Below, piece by piece: positions 39,354 through 46,445 of a stretch of DNA of 64,000 nucleotides. Under the pieces are notes generated by a model. It saw nothing but the letters and a program-made list of their open reading frames with translations, had not been told where the DNA came from and made no database searches. Within the stretch, counting starts at the first letter, position 1, and each line of letters starts with the position of its first letter. Both the position numbers and the translations under genes were made by a program. Source of the stretch: Streptomyces sp. NBC_01241 (lineage in GTDB: Bacteria; Actinomycetota; Actinomycetes; Streptomycetales; Streptomycetaceae); the NCBI RefSeq assembly GCF_041435435.1, contig NZ_CP108494.1:4994501-5058500 (forward strand). Direction: 5' to 3'.

Positions 39354-40274
39354 ATGCCCACGTCTTTCAACCAATCCGTCATCGAGGAGTTCCGCGCCGA
39401 CGGAGGAAAGGTCGGCGGCCCCTTCGAGGGCGGCGACCTCCTCCTCCTGACGACCACCGGCGCGAGGTCGGGAAAGCAGACCACCACCCCTCTCGGTTAC
39501 GTCCGCCACGGCGACTCGCTCCTGATCGTCGGCTCCAACCTCGGGGCCCCGACCGATCCCGACTGGTACCACAACCTGCTCGCCCACCCCGTGGTACGGG
39601 TGGAGCTCGGCACTCGTACGTTCCAGGCCCTCGCGGTCCCCGCCGAAGGGGCGCGGCGCGAGGAATTGTTCGCACACGCCGTGAAGGCGGCGCCCGGTTA
39701 CGGCGATTACCAGGCCCGGACCGCCCGGCCCCTGCCGGTCGTGGTCCTGGAGCGCGCCGAGCCCGACGGCTGGGAGGCTCCCGGCGAGGTCAACAGCCTT
39801 GCCGACAAGCTCATGGAGGTCCACACCTGGCTGCGGGGCCAGTTGCGCCAGGTGAAGACGGAGGCCGACGCCCACTTCGCCGCACGGGCGGCCCACCGGG
39901 GCCATGGTGAACCACCGGCCCCGGGTCTGGGACTCCAGATCAGGCAGCGCTGCCTGGCGTTCTGCAACGCACTGGAATTCCACCACACCAGTGAGGACGC
40001 GCACCTGTTCCCCGGAATCGCCCGTTATCACCCGCACTTGACCGACACCTTCGCCCGGCTCGCCGACGAACACCGCACGGTCGCGCGTATCCAGGGCGCG
40101 TTGGTGGCGCTGCTGGCGGACATCGGCATCGCGGATCCCGAGCGGTTCCGCGCGGAGCTGGACAGGATGTCCATGGAGCTGAACGCGCATCTGGATGACG
40201 AGGAGGAGCAGATCCTGCCCCTGCTGGCCGAGGTCCCCTGGCCTCCGGCTCCTCCGGCTCCTGCGGTTCCTTGA
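39354..40274 (+). CDS. Fusion of DDN-like F420 nitroreductase domain and hemerythrin-like domain
   Basis: Two-domain protein of 306 aa. Residues about 1-140 match the deazaflavin (F420)-dependent nitroreductase/DDN fold: LLLLTTTGARSGKQTTTPLGYV, then SNLGAPTDPDWYHNLLAHP. Residues about 155-295 form a four-helix hemerythrin-like domain with HTWLRGQL, CNALEFHHTSEDAHLFPGI, LADEHR and NAHLDDEEEQILPLL, supplying the His and Glu/Asp ligands expected for a di-iron site. Such fusions occur in actinobacteria; an F420H2-dependent reaction with oxygen or NO sensing is a plausible but unproven role. ATG at 39354. Confidence 0.85.
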   Translation: MPTSFNQSVIEEFRADGGKVGGPFEGGDLLLLTTTGARSGKQTTTPLGYVRHGDSLLIVGSNLGAPTDPDWYHNLLAHPVVRVELGTRTFQALAVPAEGARREELFAHAVKAAPGYGDYQARTARPLPVVVLERAEPDGWEAPGEVNSLADKLMEVHTWLRGQLRQVKTEADAHFAARAAHRGHGEPPAPGLGLQIRQRCLAFCNALEFHHTSEDAHLFPGIARYHPHLTDTFARLADEHRTVARIQGALVALLADIGIADPERFRAELDRMSMELNAHLDDEEEQILPLLAEVPWPPAPPAPAVP

Positions 40275-40324
40275 ACCGTTCCGAACCGAACCGAACCGAA
40301 TGTGAATGGCTGAAAGGTCGTGTC

Positions 40325-40720
40325 GTGCGAGTAAGAGTCAAGGACTTCGATCACCTGGTGCTCAATGTGCAGGATGTCGAGCGCGCACTGGAGTTCTACT
40401 GCGGCCCACTCGGCCTGGAGCCGATCAAGGTGGGCGAGTGGCGGGCCGGTGAGTTCCCGTTTCCGTCGGTGCGAGTCAGCCCGAGCGTGATCATCGATCT
40501 GCTGGACCGGCCGCGTTCCGCATCGAACGTCGACCACATCTGCCTGGTCGTCGAACCGCTGGACTGGCAACAGGTCATCGACTCGGGCACCTTCACCGTG
40601 CTGGAAGGCCCGGTCGGCCGCTCCGGTGCCCGGGGCGAGGCGCAGTCGGTGTACGTCCGGGACCCGGACGGCAACACCGTGGAGCTGCGCTGGTATCCGC
40701 AGGACGTCGTGGCGGACTGA
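40325..40720 (+). CDS. Glyoxalase/bleomycin-resistance (VOC) family protein
   Basis: VOC-fold protein of 131 aa with the paired beta-alpha-beta-beta-beta units: DFDHLVLNVQDVERALEFYCGPLGLEP and VDHICLVVEPLDWQQV, ending in VYVRDPDGNTVELRWYP. His and Glu positions typical for a metal site are present (DHLVL, VELRW). I favour GTG at 40325, which begins VRVRVKDFDH, with GAAAGG upstream. Starts 50 bases after the DDN/hemerythrin gene and may be co-transcribed; substrate unknown. Confidence 0.88.
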   Translation: MRVRVKDFDHLVLNVQDVERALEFYCGPLGLEPIKVGEWRAGEFPFPSVRVSPSVIIDLLDRPRSASNVDHICLVVEPLDWQQVIDSGTFTVLEGPVGRSGARGEAQSVYVRDPDGNTVELRWYPQDVVAD

Positions 40721-40746
40721 ACCGCGCGGCCCGGCTCCGGGGCGGA

Positions 40747-40782
40747 AGCCCTGCCGATCGCACCGCAGGGTGCGGCAGGGCT
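40747..40782 (+). terminator. Terminator after the VOC gene
   Basis: A 10-bp inverted repeat (40747-40756 with 40773-40782, arm AGCCCTGCCG) starts 27 bases after the stop. Confidence 0.75.
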
Positions 40783-41332
40783 CCGGCCCGGACCGTCATC
40801 CGTCATCCGTGCGCCCTCGCCCCTGCGTCCTGAGCCCGCCGCGCCGGCGTGCTGATCTCCGGGCTCGGGCCAGTCGGCGGGGCAGCCTCTACCGCTTCGA
40901 TCCCGGTTCTCTATGCCTGGAGTTGCTGCCCACCGGCGGGTATGCGCGGTATGCGGCGTACGAGGTGCTGCACACCGTTTCTGGGCAGTGAGCAGGAGTG
41001 AGCCCTGTCTCACCGGTACGCCCCGAACGGTGTTGGGCGCACTGGTCCTCCGCTTTCGCATCCTGGTCGGCGACGCATATCCCGTATGCGGTCCGTCCCG
41101 GGCGGGCGGAATCCCTACGACCTGGCCATGTGGGTGTGGCCAGAGGTGACGGGGAAGCCTCGAACCATCACACCGGTGATACGGGGGTCCCGACTGCTGA
41201 CGCCACACCCGGCGTCCCAGATCGCGTCACACACACTACGCACACCCCGCCAGGCACACCCACAGACCGGAACACCGTTCACTCAATCGTGCCCATGTCC
41301 GCTAAAACAAGGTGCTGGCCCAGCGGTTGTGA
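40783..41332. other. 550 bases of non-coding or decayed sequence
   Basis: No intact gene. A stretch at 40882-40991 (plus) reads SLYRFDPGSLCLELLPTG and continues to a TGA with normal-looking codon use, so it may be the end of a lost gene; I do not recognise the family. The rest shows no coding bias. Confidence 0.45.
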
Positions 41333-41830
41333 ACCCCCGCCGACCTGGTGCGATGGGCAGGCGGGAGCCGGCTGGCGGACGGCCTGTCCGTTTCGGTGAG
41401 TGCGGAGGAGCTGCGCCGGGCGCACCAGTTGCGCGCCGCCCTCTGGAACCTGACCGCCGCCCGCGCGCACGACCGCCCCCTCGCCGCTGCCGACCTCGCC
41501 ACGGTGAACGCCACGGCGGCCGAGCCCCCGCTCGTCCCTCGTGTCGACGTCGACTCCGGCCGCCTCGCATGGGCCCCGGACGCCACAGGCAACGCCCTTC
41601 TGTCGACCGTCGCCCGCGACGCGGTGGAGCTGTTCACCGGCCCGTACGCCGACCGCATCCGCGAATGCGGCTCCGACAAATACAAGTTGCTCTTCGTCGA
41701 CACCTCGCGGCCGGGCAGGCGCCGTTGGTGCGCGATGGAGCACTGCGGAAACCTCCACAAGGTGCGGGCCCATCGGGCCCGGCACGCCGCGACCGATTCC
41801 TCGGCTGACCGAAACCCTCTGCGGTCTTGA
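41333..41830 (+). pseudogene. CGNR zinc-finger protein, 5'-truncated
   Basis: The C-terminal part of an ABATE/CGNR regulator-like protein: PADLVRW, then AEELRRAHQLRAALWNLTAA, and a treble-clef zinc finger WCAMEHCGNLHKVRAHRAR in which the eponymous CGNR reads CGNL. An in-frame TGA at 41330-41332 and absence of the expected N-terminal ALDLVNT-type segment show that the front of the gene is missing. A short product could begin at GTG 41348 (160 aa). It stands at the left edge of the accessory island. Confidence 0.65.
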
Positions 41831-41896
41831 GGTCTTGAGGCCCTGATGAGGTCCTGTGGTCGTTCGGCCGGGTCTCGGAGGCACCCCCACTGTGTA

Positions 41897-41941
41897 CGAA
41901 CGTGACGGTCGACCCGTGATGTGTCACGTTTTCGCGCGGGG
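41897..41941 (+). repeat. Left copy of a 45-base direct repeat with internal stem-loop
   Basis: Matches 45079-45123 at 41 of 45 positions. Each copy contains an inverted repeat AACGTGAC/GTCACGTT followed by a T-run. The two copies bracket about 3.1 kb of accessory genes. Confidence 0.8.
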
Positions 41942-42033
41942 GCGGGATTGTCGGCCGTGGGACGCATCTGCTGCGCGGCCCGCCATGAACCCCGGCGCTC
42001 AACCCTCGCACCGTTTCGTCGGCCGGTCGTGTC

Positions 42034-42291
42034 ATGGCGGCCAACACGCGCCCGGTCCCCGATCCTCATCTGTCCGAGCCGAAGCTCGACAAGTCCGCAG
42101 CCAAGCGGCGAGCTGAAGAGCTCTCCGGTGTCAGGGCGAGCGACGACGCATTCGTCATCGTGCAGGAAGTCTCCGGTACGTGGGTACCGGTCTGGGTCGT
42201 GAACCTTATTCGTGACGGTGAAACCGAACCCTCGGGTGCGGTTGTGTACCTGGACGCTGTCACGGGCTTGGAAGTGCAGCGACAGGAGTAA
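42034..42291 (+). CDS. Small hypothetical protein
   Basis: An 85-aa frame of unknown family. The end, VPVWVVNLIRDGETEPSGAVVYLDAVTGLEVQ, reads like a compact beta-rich domain similar in pattern to PepSY-type repeats, while the N-terminus is polar. The ribosome site is weak and codon GC3 is lower than in core genes. It sits inside the accessory island, 88 bases before an acetyltransferase. Confidence 0.5.
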   Translation: MAANTRPVPDPHLSEPKLDKSAAKRRAEELSGVRASDDAFVIVQEVSGTWVPVWVVNLIRDGETEPSGAVVYLDAVTGLEVQRQE

Positions 42292-42378
42292 CTCAGCCCT
42301 GCCACAGCGGAGGTGGGCATCCACCTCTGGTCCCGCAATCGACTGACTGTGGGGTGGCAGTCCTGGCAGACTCACGGC

Positions 42379-42921
42379 GTGCGCGATCGGATCAAGACCC
42401 CTTCGGGGCTGCTGTTGCGCCCCTGGTGTGGGTGTGACGTGGAAGCTGTGCTCGCTGCGTTCGTGGAACCTGCCATGCGGCGTCAGGTGGTTGAGCCCAT
42501 CAACTCGGTGGCGGCTGCGTCGCGTTGGCTGTCGGAGCGAGAAGAGTCGTGGTCGGCAGGCTCGGCCTTTGCGTTTGCCGTAGTCGGCACCGACGGCGTC
42601 GTGCTGGGCAACGTTCAGGTGGGATCGCTCAGCCGTCGACATGACACGGGCTGGGTCTCGTACTGGACGACGGCTTCGGCCCGTGGTCGAGGAGTGGCGT
42701 CGAGCGGATGCCGCGCTTTGGCCTCCTGGGCTTTCCAGGGGCTTGGCTTGTTCCGGCTGGAGCTGGGACACCGCGCGAACAACCCGGCCTCGTGCCGAGT
42801 CGCTCAGGCGGCAGGGTTTGCGGTGGAAGGACTTCAGCGGCAGAAGCTCGTGTACGACGGTGTTCGTTACGACGTCGAGCTTCATGCCCGTCTGTCCACC
42901 GACCCGGGGCCGCAGGTCTGA
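42379..42921 (+). CDS. GNAT family N-acetyltransferase (RimJ/RimL-like)
   Basis: Acetyltransferase of 180 aa that would use acetyl-CoA to modify an amine or protein N-terminus. GNAT features: LLLRPWCGCDVEAVLAAF at the start, then the VGYW-like segment HDTGWVSYWTTASARGRGVASSGCRALASWAF (quoted from its start), where the Q/RxxGxG/A acetyl-CoA loop is RGRGVA, and LGHRANNPASCRVAQAAGF. I prefer GTG at 42379; an ATG at 42313 would add 22 residues that do not resemble the family. Codon use is less GC3-biased than the core genes, in keeping with acquisition. Confidence 0.8.
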   Translation: MRDRIKTPSGLLLRPWCGCDVEAVLAAFVEPAMRRQVVEPINSVAAASRWLSEREESWSAGSAFAFAVVGTDGVVLGNVQVGSLSRRHDTGWVSYWTTASARGRGVASSGCRALASWAFQGLGLFRLELGHRANNPASCRVAQAAGFAVEGLQRQKLVYDGVRYDVELHARLSTDPGPQV

Positions 42922-42949
42922 CGCCGGGTGAGTTCGACCGGGTCGAGAA

Positions 42950-43085
42950 TGGGTGGCGTCGGCAACGCCGCCTGGCTGCCGTACCGTCCAGGAAGTCTCC
43001 GAAAGCCGGGCTGTCCGAGGCCGATGCGGCCGGACCCGCGTAGTTGTCCGGCGGGCCAGGACGAGGGTGTCGAGTCCTGCGGCCA
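42950..43085 (-). pseudogene. Remnant of an FAD monooxygenase 3' end
   Basis: On the minus strand this reads LDTLVLAR then, after a one-base frame change, DNYAGPAASASDSPAFGDFL. That matches the pattern of the C-terminal region of the intact monooxygenase at 47451-49010 (ADTLVLVRPDNHVALIS...). Only the last 40-50 codons remain and the upstream side runs into the transposon-like end at 43097. It suggests that the mobile element landed in, or deleted most of, such a gene. Confidence 0.55.
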
Positions 43086-43096
43086 CTCTGTCGGGC

Positions 43097-43143
43097 TGAC
43101 CTGTTGCAGTGAAGGTTGAGCGATTCTCAGCGAAGGTTGAGTG
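43097..43143 (+). repeat. Left end of outer transposon-like element
   Basis: Two direct copies of CAGYGAAGGTTGAGYGAT lie 20 bases apart (near 43107 and 43128). The first, taken as 43097-43120, is an inverted match to 45032-45055 at 20 of 24 positions. The second, 43126-43143, is a perfect 18-base inverted match to 45030-45047. Several short binding-site repeats at an end are typical for Tn7/Mu-class transposons. Confidence 0.65.
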
Positions 43144-43167
43144 ATCGATCTCCGCTGAAAGTTGGCA

Positions 43168-43187
43168 CCTGGCCACGCTGGTTGGCA
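43168..43187 (+). repeat. Left end repeat of inner element
   Basis: CCTGGCCACGCTGGTTGGCA is the inverted match of 44246-44265 at 19 of 20 positions. It lies 38 bases before the phosphotransferase ATG and 24 bases inside the outer element's left end. Confidence 0.7.
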
Positions 43188-43225
43188 TCGCCCTCGCTCA
43201 TCTATGCCAAGATTCGAGGGTGGAT

Positions 43226-44086
43226 ATGACCGACGTCACGCGTGCGATCGCGGCTGCGACTTCGGTCGCCGCATCGCTCGACCTGCCAGCCAACGAGGCA
43301 ATCGTTCTCCACAACTCGAACAAGCTGGCACTGCGGCTGACGCCATGCGACGTCTTTGCCCGGGTCGCCCCTGTGGGACAAGAGGTTGCACAGTTCGAAG
43401 TCGATCTCGCTCAGCGGCTCACCGAGGTCGGATGCCCGGTGTGTCCCTTGGAGCCTCGGGCGGACCCGCGTGTGTACACGCGCGATGGCTTCGCAGTGAC
43501 GCTGTGGACCTACTACGAGCCCGTGACACCTCACACCTCACCAGTCGACTACGCCAAGGCGCTGGAGCAGCTGCACGCCGACATGCGCAAGGTCGATGTG
43601 CCGAGCCCGAGGTTCACGGACCGGATCACGGAGGCGGAAGAAGTTGTCGCCGACCCGGATCGCTCGCCGGAGCTCACCGACGCGGACCGCGTGTTCCTCA
43701 GCGGCAGGCTAGCAAGCCTGCGACGAGCGATCGACGACCGCGGCGCCGTGGAGCAGCTGCTCCACGGCGAGCCGCATCCAGGCAATGTGCTCAGCACGAA
43801 GAACGGCTTGTTGTTCATCGACCTTGAGACGTGCTGCCGTGGACCCGTCGAGTTCGATCTCGCCCATGTTCCCGAGGCGGTCTGCGAGCACTACCCAAGC
43901 GTTGACCAAGGGCTGCTGGACGAGTGTCGGCAGCTCGTTATCGCGATGGTCGCCGCGTGGCGTTGGGAGCTTGGCGACCAGTTTCCGAATGGGAGGCGAT
44001 TCGGAGAGGAATTCCTGCGCTTGCTGCGCGAGGGTCCTCCTTGGCCGACACTCGACACAGTGACCAGGCGACTGGATGGTCTGTAG
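43226..44086 (+). CDS. Aminoglycoside-phosphotransferase-like kinase
   Basis: Protein of 286 aa of the APH/choline-kinase superfamily. The catalytic loop LLHGEPHPGNVLSTKNGLLFIDLE holds the HGExHxxN catalytic pattern (Glu in place of the usual catalytic Asp at the first position) and the metal-binding FIDLE in place of the common D(F/L)D/E. The N-lobe KLALRLTPCDVFARV corresponds to the nucleotide-binding lysine strand. Real substrate is unknown; homologues include resistance enzymes and small-molecule kinases. ATG at 43226 has GAGGG 5 bases upstream. It is the only gene between the inner element's ends, that is, likely cargo. Confidence 0.8.
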   Translation: MTDVTRAIAAATSVAASLDLPANEAIVLHNSNKLALRLTPCDVFARVAPVGQEVAQFEVDLAQRLTEVGCPVCPLEPRADPRVYTRDGFAVTLWTYYEPVTPHTSPVDYAKALEQLHADMRKVDVPSPRFTDRITEAEEVVADPDRSPELTDADRVFLSGRLASLRRAIDDRGAVEQLLHGEPHPGNVLSTKNGLLFIDLETCCRGPVEFDLAHVPEAVCEHYPSVDQGLLDECRQLVIAMVAAWRWELGDQFPNGRRFGEEFLRLLREGPPWPTLDTVTRRLDGL

Positions 44087-44193
44087 AAATCGCCGAAGGT
44101 CACGTGAAAGTGGCAAGGAACCAAGCGACGAGACTGTCGCCGTTGCAACCCCATGCGCGTCGGCCTCGCTGCCGCGCTGAACCATGGCGCCGG

Positions 44194-44319
44194 TGCCAAT
44201 AAACGTGGCAATTCATTACAGATGTCAAGAATCTTGGCCAGACGGTGCCAACTAGCGTGGCCAGGCTGTTGGGAGCCTCAGGTCACACAGCCCGATTAGT
44301 GCCAACTATCGTGGCCCGG
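44194..44319 (+). repeat. Right end of inner element: four 20-base direct repeats
   Basis: Copies at 44194-44213, 44223-44242, 44246-44265 and 44300-44319 follow TGCCAANNANCGTGGCCNGG, with the second the most diverged. The third is a 19/20 inverted match to the left repeat at 43168. Multiple directly repeated sites on one side and few on the other is the organisation of a Tn7-like right end. Confidence 0.7.
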
Positions 44320-44629
44320 CGCAGCTGGTCCGGTTTTTCAAGCGCCGATAGGAGCGCCTCTTGCGACAGGTGGCTGAGCACGTCAGGCGTATGCGATTGT
44401 CGCGACCCGGTTCGAGGGGGCCGGCGCATTCGGCGCATGTTGTGGGCTGCTGCCTGGGGGTGCCGAATCGCCGACGGCGGTAGGCAGTGTGGCAGCAGCG
44501 GTCCGAGCACCAGCGGCGTCGGCCAGGTCCGAGCGGAGAGTCGCAGACACCACAGGTCCGGTTCTCAGCCTTTTCGCGTCGGCGCCGGCGGTCTGCCTGT
44601 TGGCGGCAGGAATCTGAGCACCATCCGGG
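44306..44629 (-). pseudogene. Zinc-ribbon repeat protein, 5'-truncated
   Basis: Reading 44629 down to a TAG at 44306-44308 gives about 107 codons without a normal start. Cysteines recur in a strict pattern: WCSDSC, TCGVC...WCSDRC, TCAEC...TCSATC, each CxxxC followed by a basic AYRRR/SYRRL patch. This looks like two and a half copies of a CxxC-x(12-15)-CxxxC zinc-ribbon module. The upstream end runs into the truncated TnsA-like frame, overlapping it out of phase, so the start has been lost at a junction near 44630. The stop lies in the inner element's outermost right repeat. Confidence 0.6.
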
Positions 44630-45032
44630 CGCGACCGTCGGCCAGCCGTACGAAGTAGTCAGGCGCGTGCCGTCGCTTCGCGCCGCCGTCGCGCCAGTGC
44701 AACCAGAACGGCTGGGAGGCGATCCCCACCACGTCCGGGTCGAAGTCCAAAAGGATCAGCCGGTCCCGTTCCAGCCACGACTCGTAGCCCATGTGATCGC
44801 GGGTGGTCACCGCGTAGTACCAACCGGGGAAACTGCGGCCGCCCTTGTTCCAGCGGAACCCGCGTACCGGTGGCACATCCTCGAAGCGGACGTTCCATCC
44901 GGCACCCAAAGCGGTGCGGCGGTGTTGTCTGCCGTCCAAGAAGTCCAAGTCGAAGGCGCTGAGCGCTTGATCGCCGTACGCGTGTAACGGGTCCCCCACC
45001 GTCTCCCCAGACGCCCCGGCCTCTGCGGCCAC
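44565..45032 (-). pseudogene. TnsA-like transposase endonuclease subunit, 3'-truncated
   Basis: The first ~125 residues of a TnsA-like protein: WNVRFEDVPPVRGFRWNKGGR, then HMGYESWLERDRLILLDFDPDVVGIASQPF, and HAPDYFVRLADGRARMV. These are the PD-(D/E)XK-type catalytic core (Glu in YESWLERD, Asp in APDYFV). The frame then changes to an unrelated LRFLPPTGRPPAP tail and stops, so the basic and C-terminal half is gone. The ATG at 45032 is inside the outer end repeat; GTG near 44996 may be the true start. A TTA codon occurs near 44987. No TnsB, C or D partner is present. Confidence 0.7.
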
Positions 45033-45055
45033 TCAACCTTCGCTGAGAGAGGTCA
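45030..45055 (-). repeat. Right end of outer transposon-like element
   Basis: Inverted counterpart of 43097-43143: 18 of 18 bases to 43126-43143 and 20 of 24 to 43097-43120. It abuts the start of the TnsA-like fragment, as expected for an element that encodes TnsA next to one end. Confidence 0.65.
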
Positions 45056-45078
45056 CGGGCGCAGGAGGTGCCCCTGCG

Positions 45079-45123
45079 CGAACGTGACAGTCGACCCGTG
45101 GGGTGTCACGTTTTTGCGCGGGG
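45079..45123 (+). repeat. Right copy of the 45-base direct repeat
   Basis: Second copy of the element at 41897-41941. Here the internal inverted repeat is perfect over 9 bp (AACGTGACA with TGTCACGTT) and is followed by TTT, so this copy could also act as a terminator for the DUF397 operon that ends at 45152 on the minus strand. Confidence 0.8.
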
Positions 45124-45151
45124 TTGGGTCTGCGGGCCGGTGTGACGGTGA

Positions 45152-45397
45152 TCAGTGCTGAGCGGGTGGAGTGCCCTCGGCGCTCTCGATGAAGTGGTCG
45201 AACTCGCCGGCCTGGACGCCCAGCGTGAAAGCGTCCCATTTGGTGCGGGTGGTGGTGACGATGTTGGTGGGGTCGCCGGTCTCGCGGAGGTAGACGAGTT
45301 CGTCCGGTCCGAAGGCGATCTCGATCCAGGGGCCGGGGCCCTCCTCACCCTCGGGGGCGGCGCGGACCCAGGTGAGGTCGGTGGGGATGTCAGCCAT
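45152..45397 (-). CDS. DUF397 domain protein
   Basis: Small protein (81 aa) of the DUF397 family, found in Streptomyces next to XRE regulators and used there as a partner or antitoxin-like modulator. Typical elements are the TWVRA start, PWIEIAFGPDELVYLRETGDPTN and the KWDAFTLGVQAGEFD end. Overlaps the neighbouring DUF397 gene by 8 bases. Confidence 0.85.
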   Translation of the reverse strand: MADIPTDLTWVRAAPEGEEGPGPWIEIAFGPDELVYLRETGDPTNIVTTTRTKWDAFTLGVQAGEFDHFIESAEGTPPAQH

Positions 45398-45581
45398 GGA
45401 GAGTGTCCTTCTTCAGGGTATGGAGGAGGGCGGCCAGGGTGGCGGGGGCGGTACGGAGCGTTGCGCCGCTCGGGTCGCCGGACTCGGTCAGGCCAATGGT
45501 GCCGCTGGGAAAGGCGCATATGTATATGCAGGCGTCTCCCTCCCCGCAGTACGACGACTTCTGCCAGATGGATGTAGGCAC
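45390..45581 (-). CDS. DUF397 domain protein
   Basis: Small protein (63 aa) with the classic DUF397 pattern: WQKSSYCGEGDACIYI, GLTESGDPSGATLRTAPATLAALL. It starts 12 bases after the XRE regulator stop and overlaps the second DUF397 gene, giving an XRE-DUF397-DUF397 operon. Presumed to bind the XRE protein and modify its DNA binding, as for WhiJ/AbaA-type loci. Confidence 0.88.
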   Translation of the reverse strand: MPTSIWQKSSYCGEGDACIYICAFPSGTIGLTESGDPSGATLRTAPATLAALLHTLKKDTLHG

Positions 45582-45593
45582 GGTGACGTCCTT

Positions 45594-46445
45594 TCACAGA
45601 TCATGTGCGATACGACGGATGAAGTCCCGAGACTTCCTGGGGGTGAGTGCGACCGCGTCCATTCGGTCGAGAAGTGTCCGGTACTTCAGCAACTGGGCTT
45701 CGACATCAAGCAGTACGGATCCGTGGGACTGGTCGAGGTGCACTGTGTCGAGCTGCGGCACAGGACCGACCCCGTACGCGACCGACTGCCCAGAGCCCGG
45801 GTAGGCCCCGGCGTCGAACGGAATCACGGTTACGGTGATATGCGGGTGTTCGCCCATCGTGAGGATGTGTTCCAGCTGCTTTCGCGCCGTGCTGGAACCT
45901 CCGAACTTCATCCGGAGGGCGGCCTCGTGCACGACGGTTGAGTACGGGGTGGGCGACGTCCGGTAGATGATGTCCTGCCGCTTGATGCGGTGGGAGACGC
46001 GGTGCTCGATCTCCGGCGGTGAGAGCTCGGGCACCACCTGGCCGAATACCTCGCGCGCATGATCTGCGGTCTGAAGCAGTCCAGGAATATGGCAGGTGTA
46101 CGCGGTGCGCAACGCGGTTGCATGGTGCTCGAACTCGGCCAGGTTCAGTAGCCCCCTCGGCAGAATGCTCCGGTACTGCTCCCACCAGCCGGTCGATCTG
46201 TCGCCTGCCATGGCGGCCAGCGCTTCCACGTACGCATGGTCGGTGCAGGCATAGGTGCGAGCCATTGCCCGCACGCGCTCAGCGCTTACGCCGAATCGAG
46301 CGCTCTCCACGTTACTGAGCTGTCCTGAACTGGTTCCCAGCTGCTTCGCAGCCTCGGTGGCAGTCATCCCCGCGCGCTCCCTGAGCTTGCGGAGCTCACC
46401 TGCAAGACGGGTGCGGCGGGCCGTGGCTGCTGGCCTCGCTGCCAT
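45594..46445 (-). CDS. XRE family regulator with DUF5753 domain
   Basis: Regulator of 283 aa. N-terminal helix-turn-helix LAGELRKLRERAGMTATEAAKQLGTSSGQLSNVE (start quoted), then the Streptomyces-type DUF5753 ligand domain with IPGLLQTADHAREVF, HRVSHRIKRQDIIY and TVIPFDAGAYPGSGQ. ATG at 46445 preceded by AGGAGGAG. Forms an operon with two DUF397 genes and is divergent from an RsbW-like ATPase, the usual grouping for WhiJ-like developmental regulators. Confidence 0.92.
   Translation of the reverse strand: MAARPAATARRTRLAGELRKLRERAGMTATEAAKQLGTSSGQLSNVESARFGVSAERVRAMARTYACTDHAYVEALAAMAGDRSTGWWEQYRSILPRGLLNLAEFEHHATALRTAYTCHIPGLLQTADHAREVFGQVVPELSPPEIEHRVSHRIKRQDIIYRTSPTPYSTVVHEAALRMKFGGSSTARKQLEHILTMGEHPHITVTVIPFDAGAYPGSGQSVAYGVGPVPQLDTVHLDQSHGSVLLDVEAQLLKYRTLLDRMDAVALTPRKSRDFIRRIAHDL

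Noticed and set aside
45152-46445. XRE plus DUF397 genes as a classical toxin-antitoxin system
   Set aside because: This grouping is very common in Streptomyces as WhiJ-like developmental regulators, and no recognisable toxin domain is present.
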